Part shown: positions 45,268 to 53,435 of the stretch, piece by piece
Layout: every line of letters starts with the position of its first letter
Position numbering within the stretch: the first letter of the stretch is position 1
Assembly (NCBI GenBank): GCA_025666215.1
Contig: CP102593.1
Coordinates: forward strand, 1,563,001 to 1,627,000
DNA length: 64,000 nucleotides
Reading direction: 5' to 3'
Source of the DNA: Xanthomonas campestris pv. phormiicola
GTDB lineage: Bacteria > Pseudomonadota > Gammaproteobacteria > Xanthomonadales > Xanthomonadaceae
The notes under the pieces: model-generated
The model's input: only the letters and a program-made list of their open reading frames with translations
Database searches by the model: none
What the model was told of the DNA's origin: nothing
Program-made: the position numbers and the translations under genes

Positions 45268-47994
45268 TTACACCACCGGTCCTCCACGACCGGGGACGTC
45301 CTGATTGCGCTGCGTCGCTTCCTGCGCAAGCTGCTGTTCCTGGTGCTTGTTGAACGCCAGCGATTGCTGCGAAGTTTCCTGCAGCGAGGGGACGGGTTCG
45401 TTGGTGTTGACCGAAGCCCTGAACCCCGGCGTGGTCCCCGTCACCCACAACGTGTCCCCCGCCAGGCGCACGCCATCGATCTTGCTGGCGTCGGTCATGC
45501 CTTCCTTTTTGCTCAGCAGCATGGCGTGGGCGACATGGTCGTCCGCGATATGTGCCGGCGTGCCATCCCTGAGCTTCGCGAAGAGCGCCTGATCGTTCGG
45601 GGACAGTTGCCCGAGCGGCGATGCCTGCTTGTCGGTGTGCTCGATAGCGGTTGCCATCGGCGAGCCTTGCGCCGGCAAGGAGGCATGTGGCACGGGTTCC
45701 GCTGGTTTGGTCGCGCTTTGGATCGCCGGGCCTTTGCCTTCCAGTGCAGGCGTTTCTGCTTGCTTGATGTCTTCCGCGGTGGTGATCGCTTTGGGCACCA
45801 TCTTGCTGTCGGACAGCAAGCCGTCGCGGCCATCGTCCATCATCGTCACGATCGCGCTGTTCGGTCCCGGCCGGCCGGTCCTGGGATCGGGCTGCAGCAT
45901 CAGGGAATACGGCTTGCCGGCATCCAGGCCGTCGCGGGCGTGAGTGCGGGTGACGGCGGCCGTGGCGGCGTCGAGCTCCGCTTCGGTTCGCGCGATACCG
46001 GCACCGTCATAGGCGCTGGCCACCATGCCGCGCATCGTCGTGGCTTTCGGCAGCGTCGGATTGGCCTGCGCTTCGGCGGCCATGGCGGCGTATTCCTGTA
46101 ACCCGGCCTGCTGGCTGCGATGCACTTCGTTCAATTCGTCGCGGACGTTGCCCTGGGCCTGGTTGGTGCCGTAGATCATGCCCGGCGTCGTCCATTCGCC
46201 ATTGGCGCCACGGGTGTAGGTGTGGCCATCGGACGCCTGCAGGGCGTCCGTCTGCGCGCTGGCGTGCTTCACTGCGGCCGGCATGTCGCCGTGCTGGTGC
46301 CAGCCGAACTGGTTGTAGGCCAACTGGTAGCGGCCCGCGATCGCAGCCGGCGTGTTGGCCGCGTTCTGGGCGATGATCAATTTCGAGGCCTGCTCCAGTT
46401 CGGTCGCGCGTTGCGGGGTGGCGGTTTCGGCATGGGTGACCTTCATGCCGTGCTCGATGTATTGGTCGACGACCGTCCGCGACCAGGTGTGGGTCTGCGG
46501 ATCGCGGGTCCAGTGGCCTTCCCCGCCCAGGCTGGAGGCTTCGCCCTTGCCCGATGGGATCGAGTAGGGGTTCTGCGGCTGCGACAGATTCGCCAGTCCC
46601 AATTCGTAGGACGCGTTGGCGGACTTGTAGTTCAGTTGGTTGGCCAGCACGTCGCCGGCCACATATCTGACCTTGCTGTAGGTGGCGCTTTCGTTTTCGG
46701 GCGATGCCGTGGTCGTGGCCTTGATCTGCTGCGTCTCCGCCACCCGTGACCAGGTACCTTTCGGATCGTTGGGATCGCGGCTCCATTCGTTGCCGTCCCG
46801 GTCCTTCTGGGTGAAGACGCTGTCGATGTCCTTCTGCTGCGCCCATTTCTCGCCGAGGAAGGCACCGCCGACGCCACCGGCCACGCCGCCGATCGCCGAA
46901 GTGACGAGGGCGCCCGGGCCGCTCGGCGAGCCGCCCGCCAGGCCATATCCGGCGCCGGCCAGGAAGCCGACGGCGATGCCGCCACCGATGCCGCCGACGT
47001 TGCGGCCGATGAAATGGGTCTTGGCCGACTTGGCGCCTGTCGCGTTGCCCTGCGCTTCCAGTTTCACCACTTGATGGCCGGTGGTGGAGAAGTCGTATGC
47101 CAGCGCGGCCACCGCGATCACGGTCCCGCCTTTCGCCAGCATGCCGGGACGCAGGCCTTTGGACGCCGCCACCACTTCACCGGTGATGGCCGCTTCACCC
47201 AGCGACGCCGCGGGCGCGCCGAATCCGGTGGGCGCACGGGTCAGGCCCGCGTTTGCCAGTTCGGCGGCGGGCGGGAACTTGGCGGCATCTGCGCCGAGGG
47301 TGGCGGCGGCCTCCTGCGAGAGCGAGACCTTGGTGACCTTCGGTCCCACATTGTCAGGCGACACAAAAATGCCCTTGGGCACTGCCTCGATGAACTGCGC
47401 CTGCACCCTGGGCAATACGGCATCGGCGCCACCTTGGGCGTAGAGCGCTTTCAGTTCGCTTACCGGCTGCCCGCCCAGGGTTCTGACGTTGGGGTTCTCC
47501 AACACGACGGGCAGTTCCACCTTGCCGAAAACACGTTCGATGTTGGCATTGGTGGCGACTACCTTGATGTCGCCGCGCAGCGAGCCGGCGAATTCGTTGG
47601 AGGCTTCGCCCCAAAGGGAGCCTTCCAACGAAGTGGCGCTCTTGGCGACAGCCTTGGGATTGCCATACAGAAAGTCTTCAGTAGAAAGCTTGGCCTGATC
47701 AAGGCCTTGCCCCTGTCCCTTGAATATGCGCGTTGCCGCGTCTTTGATGGCTGCTAATGCTTCCTTATCGCCAAGAAATTGTGCCCGTGGCGTGTTGTTG
47801 ATGATGGGCTCGCCAGTCTTGCTCGCAAGTTCCTTGGCGATCACCTCAGACGATACGTCGCCGACCGGGCGGCTATAGAGAATGCCTCCTTCGCCTATGG
47901 CTTTTGCGGGGTATTGACGCGCGATCGCCTGGATTTCCTCAAGCGACTGGGCTTTTCTGATTTGCTCGATCTGTTTGGAATAGTCGTCGCTCAT
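45268..47994 (-). CDS. XVIPCD-containing type IV secretion effector (bacterial-killing toxin candidate)
   Basis: 908 aa. The C-terminus (~residues 795-908) is an XVIPCD delivery domain: LSPNDQALFAKLRDG, DDHVAHAMLLSKKEGM, LWVTGTTPGFRASVN and a Gln-rich tail (QQSLAFNKHQEQQLAQEATQ). In xanthomonads this domain is read by VirD4 for transfer into rival bacteria. Residues ~1-290 are the presumed toxin, which I cannot assign. Residues ~300-385 hold two Gly/Ala-rich hydrophobic stretches (GGIGGGIAVGFLAGAGYGLA) typical of these effectors, then a hydrophilic middle with 'DRDGNEWSRDP' type repeats. Its ATG overlaps the stop of the small gene upstream (ATGA), as for immunity-effector pairs. No T4SS machinery is in the window. 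Confidence 0.9.
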   Translation of the reverse strand: MSDDYSKQIEQIRKAQSLEEIQAIARQYPAKAIGEGGILYSRPVGDVSSEVIAKELASKTGEPIINNTPRAQFLGDKEALAAIKDAATRIFKGQGQGLDQAKLSTEDFLYGNPKAVAKSATSLEGSLWGEASNEFAGSLRGDIKVVATNANIERVFGKVELPVVLENPNVRTLGGQPVSELKALYAQGGADAVLPRVQAQFIEAVPKGIFVSPDNVGPKVTKVSLSQEAAATLGADAAKFPPAAELANAGLTRAPTGFGAPAASLGEAAITGEVVAASKGLRPGMLAKGGTVIAVAALAYDFSTTGHQVVKLEAQGNATGAKSAKTHFIGRNVGGIGGGIAVGFLAGAGYGLAGGSPSGPGALVTSAIGGVAGGVGGAFLGEKWAQQKDIDSVFTQKDRDGNEWSRDPNDPKGTWSRVAETQQIKATTTASPENESATYSKVRYVAGDVLANQLNYKSANASYELGLANLSQPQNPYSIPSGKGEASSLGGEGHWTRDPQTHTWSRTVVDQYIEHGMKVTHAETATPQRATELEQASKLIIAQNAANTPAAIAGRYQLAYNQFGWHQHGDMPAAVKHASAQTDALQASDGHTYTRGANGEWTTPGMIYGTNQAQGNVRDELNEVHRSQQAGLQEYAAMAAEAQANPTLPKATTMRGMVASAYDGAGIARTEAELDAATAAVTRTHARDGLDAGKPYSLMLQPDPRTGRPGPNSAIVTMMDDGRDGLLSDSKMVPKAITTAEDIKQAETPALEGKGPAIQSATKPAEPVPHASLPAQGSPMATAIEHTDKQASPLGQLSPNDQALFAKLRDGTPAHIADDHVAHAMLLSKKEGMTDASKIDGVRLAGDTLWVTGTTPGFRASVNTNEPVPSLQETSQQSLAFNKHQEQQLAQEATQRNQDVPGRGGPVV

Positions 47995-48428
47995 GCCGCG
48001 GCCCCGTCATCCATGACTAGAATCCATCCATCCCTGAAGATAACCTGGCCCATGAAATGGGCATCCGGATACTCGGTTAGAACGGATGGCCTATTCGGAT
48101 AATGGGTGCCGGCAGCGATCAGTTGCGCTATCAGCGTCTGAATGGTGTTTGCTTCTGCTGCCGTGAAGACCCGACATGTCCTCCCTTGCATCGGCATTCC
48201 TATGTCGCCGTCGCGGCCATAGCCAAATGAGACTATTTCTATGTTGTAGTCATTGCCGTTGGGCAGAAATGCGTCTCGAATTTCACCGAAGTACTCTTCG
48301 CCACCAACCTCGACGGCGAACGTCTCATGGCCCTGTTCATCCATGATGCCGCGCACACCGCCCGAAAATCTGGCGCGCCCCTCCGGAAATTGCAGCCAAT
48401 CGAAGGTGGAGTGGTTGGATAAGTCCAT
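47991..48428 (-). CDS. Probable immunity protein for the XVIPCD effector (copy 1)
   Basis: 145 aa, cytoplasmic, acidic. STFDWLQFPEGRARFSGGVRG, HETFAVEVGGEEYFGEIRDAFLPNGNDYNIEIVSFGYG and RPSVLTEYPDAHFMGQVIF are shared almost word for word with the gene upstream. Its TGA overlaps the effector ATG. X-T4SS immunity genes usually precede their effector in this coupled manner. No known Pfam name comes to mind. I chose the ATG that aligns with the paralogue's start; frames 36 bases longer exist. Confidence 0.75.
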   Translation of the reverse strand: MDLSNHSTFDWLQFPEGRARFSGGVRGIMDEQGHETFAVEVGGEEYFGEIRDAFLPNGNDYNIEIVSFGYGRDGDIGMPMQGRTCRVFTAAEANTIQTLIAQLIAAGTHYPNRPSVLTEYPDAHFMGQVIFRDGWILVMDDGAAA

Positions 48429-48574
48429 GTCTAGTGTTCCATGTTGGATCATCGGAAATTGCAACGTTGCGCGCGGGCTTCAAGTTGTCGGTCCGGTCAA
48501 ACGATTCGCTTGATGCGATCAACGAAGTCCTGCGCTACGACTCGGCGACAGCTTCTGCCATCACGGTGAGGATT

Positions 48575-49030
48575 TCAAGAAAAGCACCGATGGTTCGGAT
48601 CTGAGGTGGCTTCATCATCCGCGACCAGAGCCCAGCCGTTCTTGAAGCTGACCTGGCCCATGAAGCGGGCGCTTGGGTATTCCGTCAACACAGATGGTCT
48701 GTCCGCGAAGTGCGTGCCTGCGGCGATCAGTTGAACGATCAGTGTCTGGATGGTGCCGATTTCAGCTTTCGAGAAGATTTGACATGCACCATGCATTGGC
48801 ATTCCGAGACATTTTTCGCTGCCGTAGCCGAAGGACATCACTTCGATGTTGTAGTCATTGTCGTTAGGCAAGAAGGCTCTGTCGATTTCTCCAAAGAATT
48901 CGTTGCCACCTATCTCGACCGCGAAGGTCTCGTGCCCAAGCTCGTCAACGCCGCGGACCAAGCCAGAAAATCTGGCGCGCCCCTCCGGGAGTTGAACCCA
49001 ATCGAAGGTAGGGTGGTCATGTAAGGCCAT
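48575..49030 (-). CDS. Paralogue of the probable immunity protein (copy 2)
   Basis: 151 aa with a CAGGAG ribosome-binding site. PTFDWVQLPEGRARFSGLVRG, HETFAVEIGGNEFFGEIDRAFLPNDNDYNIEVMSFGYG and RPSVLTEYPSARFMGQVSF mirror copy 1 over nearly the whole length, roughly 60-65% identical. It extends a few residues further at the C-terminus (ADDEATSDPNHRCFS). As an orphan copy it could protect against a variant of the neighbouring effector. Both copies are in one strand and probably one transcript with the effector. Confidence 0.75.
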   Translation of the reverse strand: MALHDHPTFDWVQLPEGRARFSGLVRGVDELGHETFAVEIGGNEFFGEIDRAFLPNDNDYNIEVMSFGYGSEKCLGMPMHGACQIFSKAEIGTIQTLIVQLIAAGTHFADRPSVLTEYPSARFMGQVSFKNGWALVADDEATSDPNHRCFS

Positions 49031-49230
49031 GCTTGTTGCTCCTGTCGGGCGAGCAGAAATTCCGACGTCCTGCATCAGATTGTCCAGCAGCGATGCCAGA
49101 TCACGCAATCTTAGAGGCGAGAGAACGTAGTGCGTTAAGCCGGGTAGTGCCTTGTGAAAAGCAGGCATGTGCTGAGAGGCGTGCGGCTGCACACAGCGCG
49201 TGCATAAGCGTGCGGCGGGCGGCGGGTGAT

Positions 49231-49278
49231 TCAACCTTTGCCTGCCGCCGAGATCACCAACTCGCCGTCGCGCACGCG
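49231..49278 (-). pseudogene. Tail of a SymE-like gene
   Basis: Reads LRVRDGELVISAAGKG then stop, matching the last residues of the SymE-type gene at 55.45 kb (LRVQVRDGELVVSVACED). Nothing upstream belongs to SymE, so only the 3' end remains, abutting effector debris. Confidence 0.5.
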
Positions 49279-49545
49279 AAGGTGCTGGCGGTCTACGCGC
49301 CGTTTGGCGACAGGCGGCCGTTCTTCCGCGCCCGCGTGAATGGGCAGGAAGCGGCCCGGCAGCCGGCGGAGCAGGGCCTGGTGCAGGTCGAGCAGATCAA
49401 GGTGGAGCAGGTCCGCCTGCAGCAGGTGGAGATGACCCAGCAGCAGATCGCGCAACAGCAGGCGGGCCCAAGCCTGTCTCTGTGGAGACAGGACGCATTC
49501 TGCGAAAAGACTTGGCGCGCGACTACATCTGTAGTTATATTGTGA
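49279..49545 (+). pseudogene. Remnant of an XVIPCD effector C-terminus
   Basis: An open frame on the plus strand reads KVLAVYAPFGDRRPFFRARVNGQEA, then RQPAEQGLVQVEQIKVEQV and a Gln-rich end (MTQQQIAQQQAGPSL). This is the usual end of XVIPCD domains ('...VAYAPFGDKEPxFxAxVxxxxAAxQPVEQSL...QQ'). The toxin part and the start are gone. It is a decayed second effector whose junction is shared with the SymE tail. The gap 49031-49230 shows nothing else. Confidence 0.6.
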
Positions 49546-49559
49546 CTATATTTGTAGTC
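49522..49559. promoter_or_regulatory. Two BlaI/MecI-like operator palindromes
   Basis: ACTACATCTGTAGT (49522-49535) and GACTATATTTGTAGTC (49544-49559) are both dyads with the TACAnnTGTA-type core of BlaI/MecI/CopY repressors, spaced 23 bp centre to centre (two helix turns). They end 11 bp before the GTG start of the serine hydrolase, so a bound repressor would block transcription start. No blaI gene lies in the window. Confidence 0.65.
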
Positions 49560-49570
49560 AATGGTGTGCC

Positions 49571-51055
49571 GTGCCTACGCGATCGACGTTTTGGATAGGG
49601 TTATGCTTCTTGGCGGCAACGTGGTCGTCTGCAGCAACGCAGTTGACGGATCGACAGGCGAAGGGGATCGATGGCGTCGTGCGGCGTGAGATGCAGGCGC
49701 GGTCCATTCCCGGCCTGCAGGTGTCCCTTGTCCGCAATGGTCGCATCGTCTTCAGCAAGGCATACGGCGTCGCTGACCTGGAAAGCCGCGCGCCGGTGAC
49801 CAGAGACAGTGTTTTCACGTTGAACTCGTCGACGAAAGCATTCACCGGTGTCGCCATCATGCAATTGGTCCAGGCAGGGCGGGTCGCGTTGGACGCGCCT
49901 GTCTCGCGCTACTTGGACAACCTTCCCCCCGCGTGGCGAGGGGTGACCATCGGACAGCTGCTGACGCACGTCTCAGGTCTGCCGGACATCCTGGTCCAAC
50001 CAAAGGGGCAGGGAACGGGATCGCTTGTTGGCGATGGCGGCGAAGCATCCGCCTGGTCGGTGGTTCAAACAATGCCGATTGAGGCCCCAGCGGGAACCCG
50101 CTATCGCTACAACCAGACCAACTACGTGCTGCTGGGCAAGGTGATCGACCGCATCACCGGGGAACCTTTCGCAGAAGAGATGCGGCGTCGGCAGTTCATC
50201 CCCGCGGGCATGACGCACACGGTCTTTGGAGACGCCCGCACGATCATGCCTGGTCGCGTGCGCACCTATCGCTATGCAGGGGGGCGAGTGGATGCTGGCG
50301 CGAATGCGGCAGGATTGGAGCATGCGTTCGATGATTTCGCGCCCTTCATCAGGACCGCCGGCGGACTCAACGCGTCGGCGGATGACGTGGCGCATTGGCT
50401 GATTTCCCTGCAGAATGGCGCCTTGCTCGACACCCATGCGCTCCAGGCGATGTGGACCGCAGGCACCTTTTCTGACGGTTCGCCCACACCCTGGGCAATG
50501 GGCTGGCCGCTGCAGGCGCGCGCCGAACATCCTGTGGTTACGGGAATAGGCGGGCGCCGAGCGGCGTTCTTCGTGTATCCCAAAGACGACTTGGCGATCG
50601 TGGTACTCACCAACCTGGCCGGCGCCAATCCGGAGGAGTTCATCGACGAAATCGCGGGTCAGTTCTACCCGGATCTGCTTGCCGTCAATGGCGGTGGTCT
50701 GTCGCCGCAAGTGAAGCAGCTGCGCTTGGCGCTGGTCAAGGACGGGTTCGACGCCGCGCCGGCCGCGTATGCCCGCCTGAAGGCGGCCGATCCTGGCTAC
50801 ACCCTTCAGGAGGCCGAGCTCAACGCGTGGGGCGGACAGCTGATGGGGCAAGGAAAGCTGCGCAACGCCATTTGCGTCTTCAAACTGGCGACCGAACTCT
50901 ATGCGGACAGCGCCAATACTTACGACAGTTTGGCGGAGGCATATGAGGCCGCCGGCGAGAAAGCGCTGGCAGTGGCCAGCTACACGCGGTCCCTCGCCTT
51001 GGACGCAGGAAACGATCACGCGCGATCGCGACTGAGCGCTCTTCAATCCGAGTAG
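49571..51055 (+). CDS. Exported serine hydrolase, class C beta-lactamase/DD-peptidase-like, with C-terminal TPR-like part
   Basis: 494 aa, GTG start with almost no leader and no visible ribosome-binding site. Signal peptide (FWIGLCFLAATWSSAA). The active-site motif SSTK has Ser86 and Lys89 (TLNSSTKAFTGVAIMQL). The second motif reads RYNQTNYVLLG, where the usual Tyr-Ser-Asn is Tyr-Asn-Gln. IGQLLTHVSGLPD and GIGGRRAAFFVYPKDDLAIVVLTN complete the beta-lactamase-like fold. The last ~110 residues are helical and TPR-like (NTYDSLAEAYEAAGEKALAVASYTRSL). Could be an esterase, a D-amino peptidase or a beta-lactamase relative. The BlaI-like sites upstream suggest induction by cell-wall stress. Confidence 0.87.
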   Translation: MPTRSTFWIGLCFLAATWSSAATQLTDRQAKGIDGVVRREMQARSIPGLQVSLVRNGRIVFSKAYGVADLESRAPVTRDSVFTLNSSTKAFTGVAIMQLVQAGRVALDAPVSRYLDNLPPAWRGVTIGQLLTHVSGLPDILVQPKGQGTGSLVGDGGEASAWSVVQTMPIEAPAGTRYRYNQTNYVLLGKVIDRITGEPFAEEMRRRQFIPAGMTHTVFGDARTIMPGRVRTYRYAGGRVDAGANAAGLEHAFDDFAPFIRTAGGLNASADDVAHWLISLQNGALLDTHALQAMWTAGTFSDGSPTPWAMGWPLQARAEHPVVTGIGGRRAAFFVYPKDDLAIVVLTNLAGANPEEFIDEIAGQFYPDLLAVNGGGLSPQVKQLRLALVKDGFDAAPAAYARLKAADPGYTLQEAELNAWGGQLMGQGKLRNAICVFKLATELYADSANTYDSLAEAYEAAGEKALAVASYTRSLALDAGNDHARSRLSALQSE

Positions 51056-51190
51056 TGCGTGGGCGTACTATGGTCGCGTCAGTCCTTGCTGGCCGAGCTC
51101 ACCACCAGTTCGCCGTGCGCGGGCAAGATCGGCGGCACAGGCGGCGGCGATTCCTGCACGTAGCCGGCCAAGGGAAGAGGGCTGGGGATC

Positions 51191-51210
51191 AATTGCCTCC
51201 GTCCCCTTTT
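51191..51210. repeat. Short repeat AATTGCCTCCGTCCCCTTTT, left copy
   Basis: Inverted relative of the sequence at 53155-53173. Between the hydrolase stop (51055) and this point, 51079-51118 also reads HGELVVSSASKD-stop on the minus strand, resembling a SymE end, but too short to call a gene. Confidence 0.6.
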
Positions 51211-51255
51211 GTTCTATAGCCGGTCACCACCTCGCCTGGGTCGACTGGCCTCAAC

Positions 51256-52164
51256 TCACCGCAGCAGGCCGACCACGAAGTCCAGCAGCGCACGCGTCTT
51301 GGCCGGGACGTGGTGCCTGGTGGGGTAGTAGGCGTGCAGTGGAAAGCGCTCGTCCTGCCAATCAGGGAACAAGGGCACAAGCTTGTTGCCGGCGAGGTAA
51401 CTCTCGGCGCCCAGCTCGAACAGCTGGGCGATGCCGTGGCCAGCCAGGCAGGTGCTGTAGAGGGTGCCGGCATCGTTGACAGTCAAGGCGCCACGGGCCG
51501 CGACGGTGAGCTTTCGTCGGCGCTGGTGGAATTCCCAGGGGAATGGCCGACCAGTGATCGAGTCACGAAACAGGATGCACCGGTGGTGACCTGTCTCGAG
51601 TTCGCGAGGATCGGTCGGCCGGCCGTAGCGCCGGAGATAGGATGGCGACGCGACGGTCAACACCCGTGTATCGAGCAACTTGCGGGACACCAACGACGAG
51701 GGTTGCGGAAAACCAAAACGGATCGCCAGGTCGAACCCGTCGGTCACCATGTCGCCAAGGTCGTCCCGGCTGCGCAGTTCCACCTCGAGACCCGGATGAC
51801 GGTCCAGAAAGGTGCCCAGCATGGGTCCAAGGATCAGCCGGGAAAAGAATGGGTCGATGTTGACGCGCAGCCGACCGCGTACCGCGGCAGTGCCTCCCGC
51901 GGCGCTGCTGGTGGCCTCTTCGAGCGCGCCGACCAGTGGCATGACCTGCTCGTAGAAACGGCGCCCCTCGTCCGTCAAACGCACGGACCGGGTACTGCGC
52001 TCGAACACGCGGATGCCCAGCCTGCTTTCGAGTCGCGCCACGGCCCGGCTGACGCCGGATTGGGACATGTCGAGCGCTTCCCCGGCCCGGCTGAAGCTGG
52101 CCATGTCGACGACGGCTGCCATGACGTCGAGGCCTTCGAGCAGTTGCGGGTCGAACATTGCCAT
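51256..52164 (-). CDS. LysR-family transcriptional regulator
   Basis: 302 aa. Helix-turn-helix at residues ~15-75 (FSRAGEALDMSQSGVSRAVARLESRLGIRVFERSTRSVRLTDEG). Substrate domain follows (LRVNIDPFFSRLILGPMLGTFLDRHPGLEVEL). It belongs to the CrgA/PA0477-like group by its 'RSTRSVRLTDEG' and 'DLAIRFG' signatures. It is transcribed away from the NmrA-like gene; the 111-bp gap with a shared promoter suggests it regulates that gene. Confidence 0.93.
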   Translation of the reverse strand: MAMFDPQLLEGLDVMAAVVDMASFSRAGEALDMSQSGVSRAVARLESRLGIRVFERSTRSVRLTDEGRRFYEQVMPLVGALEEATSSAAGGTAAVRGRLRVNIDPFFSRLILGPMLGTFLDRHPGLEVELRSRDDLGDMVTDGFDLAIRFGFPQPSSLVSRKLLDTRVLTVASPSYLRRYGRPTDPRELETGHHRCILFRDSITGRPFPWEFHQRRRKLTVAARGALTVNDAGTLYSTCLAGHGIAQLFELGAESYLAGNKLVPLFPDWQDERFPLHAYYPTRHHVPAKTRALLDFVVGLLR

Positions 52165-52275
52165 TGATGACTGCCACGCATGAACAAGATGCCTCCCATG
52201 CTATCGCCTTTCGCGGAGGGCGTATCCAGACTTCCGGTCAACGCTACGCACCCCGCGTGGCATCAGGAGAACCCC

Positions 52276-53142
52276 ATGTTTGTCATCACCGGAGTGACCG
52301 GCCAGGTCGGTGGTCGGATCGCCAGAGCGTTGCTGGCCGAAGGCGTTTCCGTGCGCGCCGTTCTGCGGGACGCGGCCAAGGCATCGACGTGGGCCGGCCT
52401 CGGTTGCGAGACGGCATTGGCCGCGATGGACGACGCCGCGGCGTTGGCGGACGCATTCGCCGGGGCCGAAGCCGTGTTCGTGCTCTTGCCGCCCGTGTTC
52501 GATCCGACGCGGGGCTACGTCGAAACCCGGGCCAATGTCGCAGCGCTGGTCACGACGCTGCGGCAGGTACGGCCGCAGCGTGTGGTGGCGCTTTCCACCA
52601 TCGGCGCCCAGGCGACGCAAGACAGTCTGCTGACCCAGTTGCAGATCATGGAACGCGCCTTTGAAGCGCTGCCCATGCCGGTCGCCTTTCTGCGCGCCGC
52701 GTGGTTCATGGAGAACACCGCGTGGGACATCGACGGCGCGCGCGCGCTTGGTGCCGTATCGAGCTTCCTGCAGCCGCTGGACAAGCCGGTGCCCATGGTG
52801 GCGACGGCAGACGTCGCCGCGACGGCGGTTCGGATGCTGCGTGAGGGTTGGGAGGGACACCGGGTAGTCGAGTTGGAAGGGCCGCGCCGCATCACGCCGT
52901 TGGCCCTGGCCGCCGCCTTGGGCCGGGTGCTCCGGCGCAATGTCGTGGCGCAGCCGGTACCGCGGGCGACCTGGGACGCGCTTTTCCGCTCACTAGGCAT
53001 GGCCAACCCAGAGCCGCGCATCCGGATGCTGGACGGATTCAACGATGGCTGGATCGAATTCGAAGCCGGCCGTGAGGCATCGCTGAAGGGCACGACGGAA
53101 CTCGAGACGGTGTTGCGAGGCCTTGTCTCGGCGAGCGCCTGA
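52276..53142 (+). CDS. NmrA-like NAD(P)-binding oxidoreductase
   Basis: 288 aa, CAGGAG 5 bases upstream of the ATG. MFVITGVTGQVGGRIARALLAEG is the GxxGxxG Rossmann start; the atypical SDR (NmrA/quinone oxidoreductase 2) pattern continues with VRAVLRDAAKAS, VVALSTIGAQ, FLRAAWFMENTAWD and ATADVAATAVRML. The catalytic YxxxK of classical SDRs is absent, as is normal in this family. Could reduce quinones or act as a redox sensor. Divergent partner of the LysR gene. Confidence 0.9.
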   Translation: MFVITGVTGQVGGRIARALLAEGVSVRAVLRDAAKASTWAGLGCETALAAMDDAAALADAFAGAEAVFVLLPPVFDPTRGYVETRANVAALVTTLRQVRPQRVVALSTIGAQATQDSLLTQLQIMERAFEALPMPVAFLRAAWFMENTAWDIDGARALGAVSSFLQPLDKPVPMVATADVAATAVRMLREGWEGHRVVELEGPRRITPLALAAALGRVLRRNVVAQPVPRATWDALFRSLGMANPEPRIRMLDGFNDGWIEFEAGREASLKGTTELETVLRGLVSASA

Positions 53143-53154
53143 TGCGCCAGGAAC

Positions 53155-53173
53155 AAAGGGGACGGAGGTAATC
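53155..53173. repeat. Short repeat AAAGGGGACGGAGGTAATC, right copy
   Basis: Reverse complement of the left copy at 51191-51210 with one or two mismatches. The pair encloses the LysR/NmrA module. The same GGGGACGGAGG motif is often seen beside RAYT genes in xanthomonads; a RAYT fragment follows 100 bp downstream. Confidence 0.6.
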
Positions 53174-53271
53174 AAGCGACCAAATCCCATGGGTTGCCGT
53201 GGTAGTGCCTGACGGCATGCGCGGTAGGCGACGAGCAGGTTTGGATCTTTCCCATCGTCATGTGAGTTGCC

Positions 53272-53410
53272 ATGCGGAGCCGGCGGCGCCTGGAGCTTCC
53301 AGGCATTCCGATGCATGTCGTCCAGCGTGGGGTCAATTCTCCTGGACGACGAAGATCGACATGACTATCGCGGTCTGCTGTGCCACGTGTGTGAGCGCTT
53401 TGGCATGCGG
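53272..53410 (+). pseudogene. N-terminal fragment of a RAYT (REP-associated tyrosine transposase), frameshifted
   Basis: The first frame reads RRRLELPGIPMHVVQRGVNS, the hallmark start of Y1 RAYT transposases ('PRLxLPGIPxHVxQRGNN'). After ~30 codons it stops, and the next frame continues with LLDDEDRHDYRGLLCHVCERFGM, the following RAYT segment. The HUH motif region, catalytic Tyr and C-terminus are absent, so it is dead. It lies 100 bp right of the GGGGACGGAGG repeat. Confidence 0.65.
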
Positions 53411-53435
53411 GCAAGCAATGGTGGACAGATACCCG

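Noticed and set aside
49033..49545. A 170-codon plus-strand frame as a full gene
   Set aside because: Only its second half has meaning (XVIPCD end); the first half lies antisense to the upstream part of the immunity paralogue region and the SymE tail.
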